Positions 17,545 through 24,623 of a stretch of DNA of 64,000 nt are shown in pieces (position 1 is the stretch's first letter; every line of letters starts with the position of its first letter). Both the position numbers and the translations under genes were made by a program. The notes below the pieces were generated by a model. The model was not told the DNA's origin. It saw only the letters and a program-made list of their open reading frames with translations, and made no database searches. The stretch is from assembly GCF_001896135.2 (NCBI RefSeq), contig NZ_MPOH02000015.1, positions 225,411 to 289,410 on the forward strand, written 5' to 3'. Origin of the DNA: Streptomyces phaeoluteigriseus (GTDB lineage: Bacteria > Actinomycetota > Actinomycetes > Streptomycetales > Streptomycetaceae).

Positions 17545-20040
17545 TCAGCGCCCCGCGCTGTCCACGACCGCCGCCCACTCGTCCAGCAGTGCCTGCGCGG
17601 AGGCGTCGTCGGGGCCCTCCGCCCACAGGTGCGTGACCGCCTCGGACGGGTCCGGCAGCACCATGACCCAGCGTCCGTCCTTCTCCACCACCCGGACGCC
17701 GTCCGTGGTGTCCACGAAACGGTCGCCGGCCGCCTCGACGACCCGCCGCATCACCAGACCCTTGACGGCCCACGGCGTGGCCAGATCCCGCTTCAGGACA
17801 TGCGCCCGAGGAATCCGCGCGTCGATCTGGCTCAGCGTGAGCTGCGTCCGGGCCACGAGCCCGATCAACCGCACGAAGGCCGCCGTACCGTCGAAGACGC
17901 TGCTGAACTCGGGGACGATGAAGCCGCCCTTGCCGTCCCCGCCGAAGATGGTCGACTCGTCCCGGCCGACCCGGGTCAGGTCGTCGGGCGAGGTCGTCGT
18001 CCACTCCACCTGCGTGCCGTGATAGGCCGCCACCTGCTCGGCGATCCGTGTCGTGGTCACCGGCAGGGCCACCCGCCCGCTGCGCCGCTCGGCGGCCACC
18101 AGGTCGAGCAGGACCAGCAGCGCCCGGTCGTCCTCGATGATCCTGCCCTTCTCGTCGACGAGAGAGAGCCGTTCGCCCACCGGGTCGAACCGCACACCGA
18201 ACGCGGCCCGCGACGAGGCCACGATCTCCCCGAGCCGCACGAGCCCGGAACGCCTCTGGTCACCGGTCTCGGTCGGCCGTGCCTCGTTCAGGCCGGGATT
18301 GACGGTCAGTGAGTCGACCCCGAGCTTTCCGAGCAGGCTGGGCAGGACGAGACCGGCACTGCCGTTCGAGGCGTCAACGACGACCTTCAGTCCGGACTCG
18401 GCGATCCCCGTCGTGTCCACGTTCCGCAGCAGCGACCCGGTGTACGAGTCGAAGACGCTGGCAGGGAAATGCAGGTCCCCGATCTCTCCCGGGAACGCCC
18501 GCCGGTACTCCTGCCGCGCGAACACTCGGTCCAGCTTCCGCTGACTGCCCTGCGACAGATCGGCACCCTGCCCGTCGAAGAACATGATGTCCACGGAATC
18601 CGGCACCCCTGGCGAAGTCCGGATCATGATCCCGCCGGCACTTCCCCGCGCGGTCTGCTGCCGCGCCACGGGCAACGGCACATTCTCCAGATCGCGTACG
18701 TCGATGGCGCTGGCCTGCAACGCGGAGATCACCGCCCGCTTCAGCGCCCGCGCACCACGTGAGTGGTCACGGGCCGTGGTGACGGTGGACCCCTTCTTGA
18801 GCGTGGTGGCGTAGGCCCCGGCGAGGCGCACGGCAAGCTCCGGGGTGATCTCGACGTTCAGGATGCCCGAGACGCCCCGCGCACCGAAGAGGTGCGCCTG
18901 GCCCCGCGACTCCCAGATCACCGAGGTGTTGACGAACGCGCCGGCCTCGATGGTCTTGAACGGGTAGACCCGCACATTGCCCTGAACGATCGATTCTTCA
19001 CCGATCAGGCATTCGTCACCGATGACGGCGCCGTCCTCGATCCGGGCGGCTCTCATGATGTCGGTGTTCTTCCCGACGACACAGCCGCGCAGATTGCTGT
19101 GCTGTCCCACGTACACGTTGTCGTGCACGACGGCCTTGTGCAGAAAGGCCCCGCTCTTGACGACGACGTTAGACCCGATGACGCTGTGTTCGCGGATTTC
19201 CGCGCCGGCCTCCACCTTGGCGTAGTCCCCGATGTAGAGGGGTCCACGGAGAACGGCGTCCGGGTGCACCTCGGCGCCCTCGGCCACCCACACACCCGGC
19301 GAGATCTCGAAGCCGTCGAGTTCGACGTCGACCTTGCCTTCCAGCACGTCGGCCTGGGCCTTCACATAGCTCTCGTGGGTGCCGACGTCCTCCCAGTAGC
19401 CCTCGGCGATGTAGCCGAAGATCGGCTTGCCTTCCTTCATCAGCTGCGGGAAGACGTCGCCCGACCAGTCCACGGGGACATCGGCCTCGACGTAGTCGAA
19501 GACCTCGGGCTCCATGACGTAGATACCGGTGTTCACGGTGTCCGAGAAGACCTGGCCCCAGGTCGGCTTCTCCAGGAAGCGCTCGACCTTGCCCTCCTCG
19601 TCGACGATCGTGATGCCGAATTCCAGAGGATTGGGCACCCGCGTCAGACAGACGGTGACCAGTGCTCCCTTTTCCTTGTGGAAGCGGATCAGGTCGGTGA
19701 GGTCGAAGTCGGTGAGTGCGTCGCCGGAAATGACGAGGAAGGCGTCGTCCTTCAGCGCTTCCTCTGCGTTCTTGACGCTTCCCGCGGTACCGAGTGGCTT
19801 CTCCTCGTTGGCATAGCTGAGCTCCATGCCGAGCTCCTCGCCGTCACCGAAGTAGTTCTTGACCAGTGAGGCCAGGAACTGGACGGTGACGACGGTCTCA
19901 TTGAGCCCATGCCTTTTGAGCAGCCTCAGAACGTGCTCCATGATCGGCCGGTTGGCGACCGGCAGGAGCGGCTTGGGCATGCTTGAGGTCATGGGACGAA
20001 GGCGTGTGCCTTCGCCTCCGGCCATCACGACGGCCTTCAT
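17545..20040 (-). CDS. ManC-like mannose-1-phosphate guanylyltransferase fused to a degenerate phosphomannomutase domain
   Basis: The 831-residue protein begins with an intact sugar-phosphate nucleotidyltransferase domain (AGGEGTRLRPMT, then PKPLLPVANRP, residues 8-30). Left-handed beta-helix hexapeptide repeats follow at about 250-360. The C-terminal 450 residues have the phosphohexomutase fold, but its catalytic loops are altered: the phosphoserine loop (usually TASHNP) reads IRTSPGVP near residue 470, the metal loop DGDxDR reads DPVGER near 618, and the sugar loop GExSGH reads GDGKGG near 701. The first domain probably makes GDP-mannose; the second is probably not a mutase. ATG at 20040 follows AAGGAGG. 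GDP-mannose would feed mannolipids and glycoproteins. Confidence 0.82.
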   Translation of the reverse strand: MKAVVMAGGEGTRLRPMTSSMPKPLLPVANRPIMEHVLRLLKRHGLNETVVTVQFLASLVKNYFGDGEELGMELSYANEEKPLGTAGSVKNAEEALKDDAFLVISGDALTDFDLTDLIRFHKEKGALVTVCLTRVPNPLEFGITIVDEEGKVERFLEKPTWGQVFSDTVNTGIYVMEPEVFDYVEADVPVDWSGDVFPQLMKEGKPIFGYIAEGYWEDVGTHESYVKAQADVLEGKVDVELDGFEISPGVWVAEGAEVHPDAVLRGPLYIGDYAKVEAGAEIREHSVIGSNVVVKSGAFLHKAVVHDNVYVGQHSNLRGCVVGKNTDIMRAARIEDGAVIGDECLIGEESIVQGNVRVYPFKTIEAGAFVNTSVIWESRGQAHLFGARGVSGILNVEITPELAVRLAGAYATTLKKGSTVTTARDHSRGARALKRAVISALQASAIDVRDLENVPLPVARQQTARGSAGGIMIRTSPGVPDSVDIMFFDGQGADLSQGSQRKLDRVFARQEYRRAFPGEIGDLHFPASVFDSYTGSLLRNVDTTGIAESGLKVVVDASNGSAGLVLPSLLGKLGVDSLTVNPGLNEARPTETGDQRRSGLVRLGEIVASSRAAFGVRFDPVGERLSLVDEKGRIIEDDRALLVLLDLVAAERRSGRVALPVTTTRIAEQVAAYHGTQVEWTTTSPDDLTRVGRDESTIFGGDGKGGFIVPEFSSVFDGTAAFVRLIGLVARTQLTLSQIDARIPRAHVLKRDLATPWAVKGLVMRRVVEAAGDRFVDTTDGVRVVEKDGRWVMVLPDPSEAVTHLWAEGPDDASAQALLDEWAAVVDSAGR

Positions 20041-20159
20041 GTCGGAAGCGTCCTCCTTGAAGAGACGACGGTCTAGCCGACTTCACCCGTCAAGATTGTC
20101 CCGCACTTCTCTGTAACGGGCCATCGAGCCACGGTTGACCGCCAATAGGCTCGGCGAGA

Positions 20160-20768
20160 TCAGTCGGCCATGGCGTCCGCACGGACAAGGCGGCGGACCT
20201 GTACCACGTAGAGGACTCCTGCCCACCAATAGAGCGTTGTACCCCATCCCGCGAACGCCCATCCGAAAATCGCAGCGAGTGACGCGAGCCATCCACTTCC
20301 GTCACTGAGCAGCAGGAGCGGGAACGCGCACATCAGGTTGAAGGTGGCCGCCTTCCCGAGGAAGTTCACCTGGGGCGGCGGATAGCCGTGCCGCCTGAGG
20401 ATGCCCACCATCACCAGCAGCAGCAGTTCTCGTGCAAGCAGTAGACCGGTCAGCCAGAGCGGGAGAATCTCCCGCCAGGTGAGGCCGAGCAGAGTCGAGA
20501 GAATGTAGAGCCGGTCCGCGGCCGGGTCGAGGAGCCGGCCCAGGCTGCTGATCTGGTTCCAGCGCCGGGCGAGCTTGCCGTCCAGGTAGTCGGTGATCCC
20601 GCTCAGGGCCAGCACGAGCAGAGCCCAGCCGTCGCTCTGCGGGCCGCCGAACTCAGGCCTGAGAATCAGCCACAGGAACAGGGGTACGCCGAGGAGACGC
20701 GCCATGCTGAGGATGTTGGGGATGGTGAGGACCCGGTCGGTCTGCACACGGGTCTCTTGGACCTCCAC
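20160..20768 (-). CDS. CDP-alcohol phosphatidyltransferase, PgsA family
   Basis: The 202-residue membrane protein transfers a phosphatidyl group from CDP-diacylglycerol to an alcohol. The family signature D-G-x2-A-R-x8-G-x3-D-x3-D is complete in DGKLARRWNQISSLGRLLDP through AAD (about residues 63-85). Five to six membrane helices surround it. GTG at 20768 follows a GGAGG box. It corresponds in position to PgsA2 (Rv1822) of mycobacteria, just upstream of the DUF881 cluster. Whether the alcohol is glycerol-3-phosphate, inositol-phosphate or another lipid headgroup cannot be decided from sequence. Confidence 0.88.
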   Translation of the reverse strand: MEVQETRVQTDRVLTIPNILSMARLLGVPLFLWLILRPEFGGPQSDGWALLVLALSGITDYLDGKLARRWNQISSLGRLLDPAADRLYILSTLLGLTWREILPLWLTGLLLARELLLLVMVGILRRHGYPPPQVNFLGKAATFNLMCAFPLLLLSDGSGWLASLAAIFGWAFAGWGTTLYWWAGVLYVVQVRRLVRADAMAD

Positions 20769-20824
20769 CCGGGGGCCTCCAGTAGAAAACGAGCCAACGA
20801 TGCCCCCTGACCTTACCTCAACGC

Positions 20825-20867
20825 AAAAAAGCTCCGGCTCTCGGGCTGTGTGCCCAAGAGCCGGAGC
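20825..20867 (-). terminator. rrn terminator
   Basis: GCTCCGGCTCT (20831-20841) and AGAGCCGGAGC (20857-20867) form a perfect 11-bp stem. On the minus strand it is followed by TTTTTT (20825-20830). This is a strong intrinsic terminator, placed right after the 5S 3' end as in Streptomyces rrn operons, and it separates rrn from pgsA. Confidence 0.9.
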
Positions 20868-20877
20868 TCAAAAAGGA

Positions 20878-20957
20878 GTTCGGCGGCGTCCTACTCTCCC
20901 ACAGGGTCCCCCCTGCAGTACCATCGGCGCTGTAAGGCTTAGCTTCCGGGTTCGGAA
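20878..20957 (-). rRNA. 5S rRNA, 3' two thirds only
   Basis: The minus strand reads TTCCGAACCCGGAAGCTAAG, CAGCGCCGATGGTACTGCAG, GGGGGACCCTGTGGGAGAG and TAGGACGCCGCCGAAC, the 3' 80 bases of actinobacterial 5S rRNA. The first 40 or so bases (GGTGGTCATAGCG, then GGGAAACGCCCGGTTACA) are absent. Upstream sequence switches without a gap to an rrn leader. The stump cannot fold as functional 5S. It is either an assembly collapse of a whole rrn operon or a real deletion. Confidence 0.9.
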
Positions 20958-21205
20958 CGGACGCTTCCTTTGTACTCACCCGAGAGACTCTCTCAGGCTT
21001 TCCTCCGGGCGCTTCCCTTCGGTCTTGCGTTCCCAACTCTACCAGCGATTTTCCGTCTCCCTGACCACCGTCCCGCAGGCATGCGGAATGATGATCCAGA
21101 GTTAGGATCTGATCAGTTGGGTGCTGCTCGGTTAGGCACGCTTACTTGCGTCGCTCACCCTTAAGCAGGAGTACGACTGTACACGGGGCCGCAGAGCGCT
21201 TGCAA
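20954..21205 (-). promoter_or_regulatory. rrn promoter and leader region, joined directly to 5S
   Basis: On the minus strand a promoter-like TTGCAA (21200-21205), an 18-base spacer and TACAGT (21176-21181) are followed by GCCCGGAGGAAAGCC, GAGAGAGTCTCTCGGGTGAG and ACAAAGGAAGCGTCCGTTCC. I recognise the last blocks as the Streptomyces pre-16S leader, which normally continues TTGAGAACTCAACAGCGTGC. Here TTCC is instead the first four bases of the 5S match. The leader is divergent from crr. Confidence 0.65.
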
Positions 21206-21217
21206 ATCGATTAGGGT

Positions 21218-21233
21218 AGTGGTCTAGACCACG
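21218..21233 (+). promoter_or_regulatory. DasR-responsive element (dre) upstream of crr
   Basis: AGTGGTCTAGACCACG contains the perfect palindrome GTGGTCTAGACCAC and matches the known dre consensus of the GntR-type regulator DasR. In Streptomyces coelicolor DasR represses PTS genes including crr-ptsI until glucosamine-6-phosphate accumulates. The site is 117 bases before the crr start and 13 bases from the divergent rrn-type -35 box. Confidence 0.88.
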
Positions 21234-21349
21234 GATCGTGATCACTCGTGCGGAACCGGTACTTCATCTGACATACCCTGCCTGCACAGTGCGCCGTCCG
21301 GGACTGGTAGCGACGGCCCATCTACATCTCCACCCCTGGGAGGCTTCCC

Positions 21350-21799
21350 ATGACCACCGTGACGTCCCCGTTGGCAGGACGCACCATCGGACTGGCAGCA
21401 GTGCCCGATCCGGTCTTCTCCGGCGCCATGGTCGGCCCCGGCACGGCCATCGACCCGGTCCGCGAGCCGTCCGAGGCCGTGGCACCCGTGGACGGAGTCA
21501 TCGTCTCCCTGCATCCGCATGCCTTCGTCGTCGTCGACGCGGAGGGGCACGGCGTGCTCACTCACCTCGGCATCGACACCGTCCAGCTGAACGGCGAGGG
21601 CTTCGAGCTCCTCGTGAACAAGGGTGACACCGTGACGCGCGGACAGGGCATCGTCCGGTGGAACCCGGTCGCGGTCGAGGAGGCCGGCAAGTCCCCGGTG
21701 TGCCCCGTCGTGGCCCTGGAGGCCACGGCCGACGCCCTCGGCGAACTCCGTGAAGACGGCGACGTGAAGACGGGCGACGTCCTCTTCTCCTGGCGTTGA
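21350..21799 (+). CDS. crr: PTS enzyme IIA (glucose-type, Crr)
   Basis: The 149-residue cytosolic phosphocarrier takes phosphate from HPr and passes it to sugar-specific EIIB/EIIC partners; in Streptomyces it serves N-acetylglucosamine uptake. The active-site histidine is in HGVLTHLGIDTVQLNGEGF (the His of VLTHLGI, near residue 72), and the second histidine of the pair lies in LHPHAFVV. The ATG is preceded by GGGAGG. ptsI follows 86 bases downstream, probably in one operon under the DasR box. ptsH is not in this window. Confidence 0.94.
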   Translation: MTTVTSPLAGRTIGLAAVPDPVFSGAMVGPGTAIDPVREPSEAVAPVDGVIVSLHPHAFVVVDAEGHGVLTHLGIDTVQLNGEGFELLVNKGDTVTRGQGIVRWNPVAVEEAGKSPVCPVVALEATADALGELREDGDVKTGDVLFSWR

Positions 21800-21885
21800 G
21801 CCGACGCCGTCACCTGGACGACGGCATGCAGGGACAACCACCATCGCGGCGGCGGGACCCCGCCGCACTATCGGAGACGGGTGAG

Positions 21886-23556
21886 ATGGAGACAACGCTG
21901 CGAGGCGTCGGTGTGAGCCACGGTGTGGCGATCGGCGAGGTTCGGCACATGGGAACGGCGGTCCTCGAACCGCCCGCCAAGCAGATCGCGCCTGAGGAGG
22001 CGGAGCGGGAACAGGGGCGCGCCCGTCAGGCCGTGGATGCTGTGGCAGCCGATCTGATGGCGCGCGGCAACCTGGCCGGGGGCGAGGCCCAGGCGGTGCT
22101 CGAGGCCCAGGCCATGATGGCCCAGGACCCGGAACTGATGGCGGACGTGGACAGGCGTATCGCCGTCGGCAGTACGGCCGAGCGTGCTGTGTACGACGCG
22201 TTCGCCGCATACCGCGAGCTTCTGGCGAATGCCGGGGAGTACCTCGCCGGTCGCGTGGCCGACCTCGACGACGTGCGGAATCGTATCGTCGCCCGTCTGC
22301 TGGGCGTTCCGATGCCGGGTGTCCCGGACAGCGACGAGCCGTATGTGCTGGTCGCGCGGGATCTCGCGCCGGCCGACACCGCGCTGCTGGACCCGACGCT
22401 GGTGCTCGGTTTCGTGACCGAGGAAGGCGGGCCGACCAGCCACAGCGCGATTCTGGCGCGTGCGCTGGGCGTGCCGGCGGTCGTGGCGCTGCCGGGTGCC
22501 GGTGAGCTTGCCGAGGGGACGGTCATCGCCGTCGACGGAAGCACGGGCGAGGTCTTCGTGGACCCGACCGAGGACAAGAAGGCGCAGCTGGAGGCGTCGG
22601 CCGCGGAGCGGAAGGCGGCGCTGTCCGCCTCCACCGGGCCGGGTGCCACCGCCGACGGTCACAAGGTGCCGCTGCTGGCGAACGTCGGCGGGCCGGCCGA
22701 TGTGCCGGCCGCTGTCGAAGCCGGCGCGGAGGGGGTCGGCCTCTTCCGTACCGAGTTCCTCTTCCTCGACGACAGCACGAAGGCTCCGTCGGAGGAGAAG
22801 CAGGTCACGGCGTACCGGCAGGTGCTGGAGGCATTCCCCGAGGGGCGTGTCGTGGTGCGGGTGCTGGATGCCGGTGCGGACAAGCCGCTGGACTTCCTGA
22901 CCCCGTCGGACGAGCCGAATCCGGCGCTGGGCGTGCGCGGTCTGCGGACCCTTCTCGACCACCCCGACGTGCTGAGCACCCAGCTGTCCGCACTGGCCAA
23001 GGCTGCCGAAGGCCTCCCGGTGCACCTCGAGGTGATGGCCCCGATGGTCGCCGACCGTGCCGACGCGAAGGCGTTCGCGGACGCGTGCCGTGCGGCCGGA
23101 CTGCGGGCGAAGTTCGGCGCGATGGTGGAGATCCCGTCGGCCGCTCTGCGGGCGCGCTCGATTCTGCAGGAGGTGGAGTTCCTGTCCCTGGGGACGAACG
23201 ACCTCGCGCAGTACACCTTTGCCGCGGACCGTCAGGTGGGCGCGGTGTCACGGCTCCAGGATCCGTGGCAGCCCGCGCTGCTCGACCTGGTCGCGCTGTC
23301 CGCCGAAGCGGCGAAGGCCGAGGGCAAGAGCTGTGGTGTCTGCGGTGAGGCCGCGGCCGACCCGCTGCTCGCGTGTGTGCTGACGGGCCTGGGTGTCACC
23401 TCCCTGTCGATGGGGTCGGCGTCGATTCCGTATGTGCGGGCGACGCTGGCGAAGTACACGCTCGCGCAGTGCGAGCGGGCCGCGGCGGCCGCTCGTGCGA
23501 CCGACAGCGCCGAGGACGCGCGCGCGGCGGCGCAGGCGGTGTTCTCCGGCGAGTAG
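21886..23556 (+). CDS. ptsI: PTS enzyme I (phosphoenolpyruvate-protein phosphotransferase)
   Basis: The 556-residue enzyme transfers phosphate from phosphoenolpyruvate to HPr. The phospho-histidine is in GGPTSHSAILARALGVPAVV near residue 187. The PEP-binding barrel carries GVGLFRTEFLF and the signature SLGTNDLAQYTFAADR near 435. ATG at 21886 is preferred over the upstream in-frame start because homology (TTLRGVGVSHGVAIGEV) begins there and GGAGA precedes it. It is cotranscribed with crr and ends before a strong terminator. Confidence 0.95.
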   Translation: METTLRGVGVSHGVAIGEVRHMGTAVLEPPAKQIAPEEAEREQGRARQAVDAVAADLMARGNLAGGEAQAVLEAQAMMAQDPELMADVDRRIAVGSTAERAVYDAFAAYRELLANAGEYLAGRVADLDDVRNRIVARLLGVPMPGVPDSDEPYVLVARDLAPADTALLDPTLVLGFVTEEGGPTSHSAILARALGVPAVVALPGAGELAEGTVIAVDGSTGEVFVDPTEDKKAQLEASAAERKAALSASTGPGATADGHKVPLLANVGGPADVPAAVEAGAEGVGLFRTEFLFLDDSTKAPSEEKQVTAYRQVLEAFPEGRVVVRVLDAGADKPLDFLTPSDEPNPALGVRGLRTLLDHPDVLSTQLSALAKAAEGLPVHLEVMAPMVADRADAKAFADACRAAGLRAKFGAMVEIPSAALRARSILQEVEFLSLGTNDLAQYTFAADRQVGAVSRLQDPWQPALLDLVALSAEAAKAEGKSCGVCGEAAADPLLACVLTGLGVTSLSMGSASIPYVRATLAKYTLAQCERAAAAARATDSAEDARAAAQAVFSGE

Positions 23557-23584
23557 TCGGGCCGTGCCGGTGTTCGGCCGGTCA

Positions 23585-23621
23585 GGAGGGGCGCTCCGCC
23601 TTCGCGGTGGAGCGCCCCTCC
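23585..23621. terminator. Bidirectional terminator after ptsI
   Basis: GGAGGGGCGCTCCGCC (23585-23600) pairs with GGTGGAGCGCCCCTCC (23606-23621), a 16-bp stem with one G-T pair around a five-base loop. It separates the convergent ptsI and the minus-strand gene starting its stop at 23628. Confidence 0.85.
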
Positions 23622-23627
23622 GGCGTG

Positions 23628-24533
23628 TCAGTGGTGGTGGCCCGGGGCCGGCCCCTGCTGTCCGTCCTGGGTGAGGTCGGGCGGTACGCCGTAGTCGACG
23701 CCGGACTCGGGTGCGATGAGGTCGCCCGATTCGACGTCGGTGCAGTAGGCGTCGAAGACCTCGCCGGCGGTCAGCGGTTCCAGTCCTCCGCGGCGCAGCC
23801 GCCAACCGTAGATCCGGTCGGGGGCGTCGGCGGAGCTGGTGCGCATGACCAGGCCGCCGGGGCCCCGGGTGGCGACGCCGAGCGCGAGGACGGTCGTGAA
23901 CTCGAGGGCCTCGGCCTCGTCGAGCGGGGTGGTGCCGTCCGCTGCCTCGTCCGCGTGGAGAACGGCGACCAGGGTCTCGGGTGTGCCGGTGACGCTGCAG
24001 ACGAGGTGGCGGTTGCCTGGCGGTGCGGTGTCGAGGATGCGGGCGACGAGGTCGGAGGCCTGAGCGAAGGCCGCCCGGCCGATGTCCTCGCCACAGGTCG
24101 CGCAGGCGCCGAGGCGGGCGAGGAGGGTGGCCGCGTACTCCCAGGTCGCTTGCCGGACGGCTTCGTCGACCAGGGCGGGCACCAGGTCGGCCAGTGGCTG
24201 GCCCTCGTACGGGAGGGTGGGGCCGGTGGTGGCGAGTTCGGCCGTGAAGCGGGTGCGGTGGGCGGGGTTGTCGGGGTCGAGGCCCTTGGCCGCGCAGAAG
24301 TCGGCGTACTCCTGCGGGTCGAAGAGGGCGACGGTGGTGTGCGTGCCCTGGAGCGCGCGCGTTTTGAGGAGGTCTTCCACCTGTCGGAGGTAGGTGGTGT
24401 GGTCGTCGAAGGTGAAGGTGCGGTAGCGGCGCATGGCGCGGAAGTCGTGTTCGTCGGTGAGCAGGCCGATGGTGCCGGCGATCTCACGGCGCAGGACGCG
24501 TCGCATGCTCCGATGGTCGGTGCGTGCCGCCAT
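23628..24533 (-). CDS. Conserved protein of unknown function
   Basis: A soluble 301-residue protein with no signal peptide or membrane helix. A CATCGEDIGR motif near residue 150 might be half a metal site. The C-terminus is Gly/His-rich (GPAPGHHH). I do not recognise a domain, though a protein of this type lies next to ptsI in other Streptomyces. The ATG start follows GGGGGAACC. It is followed on the same strand by nothing in its operon and preceded 90 bases upstream by the acetoacetyl-CoA synthetase gene, with which it could be cotranscribed. Confidence 0.7.
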   Translation of the reverse strand: MAARTDHRSMRRVLRREIAGTIGLLTDEHDFRAMRRYRTFTFDDHTTYLRQVEDLLKTRALQGTHTTVALFDPQEYADFCAAKGLDPDNPAHRTRFTAELATTGPTLPYEGQPLADLVPALVDEAVRQATWEYAATLLARLGACATCGEDIGRAAFAQASDLVARILDTAPPGNRHLVCSVTGTPETLVAVLHADEAADGTTPLDEAEALEFTTVLALGVATRGPGGLVMRTSSADAPDRIYGWRLRRGGLEPLTAGEVFDAYCTDVESGDLIAPESGVDYGVPPDLTQDGQQGPAPGHHH

Positions 24534-24623
24534 GGTTCCCCCTGTGTGTGCACGGTCGATCGATGCTCACTCACAGTAACCAGCGGCACTGACAATGCGC
24601 CCTGAGCTGGACCTTTGTGCTCG

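Noticed and set aside
18763..19869. 368-codon plus-strand ORF across the ManC-like gene
   Set aside because: Antisense shadow of a conserved gene with Val/Asp/Leu-rich noise composition.
20878..20957. Functional 5S rRNA gene
   Set aside because: About 40 of 120 bases at the 5' end are missing, so helix I cannot form.
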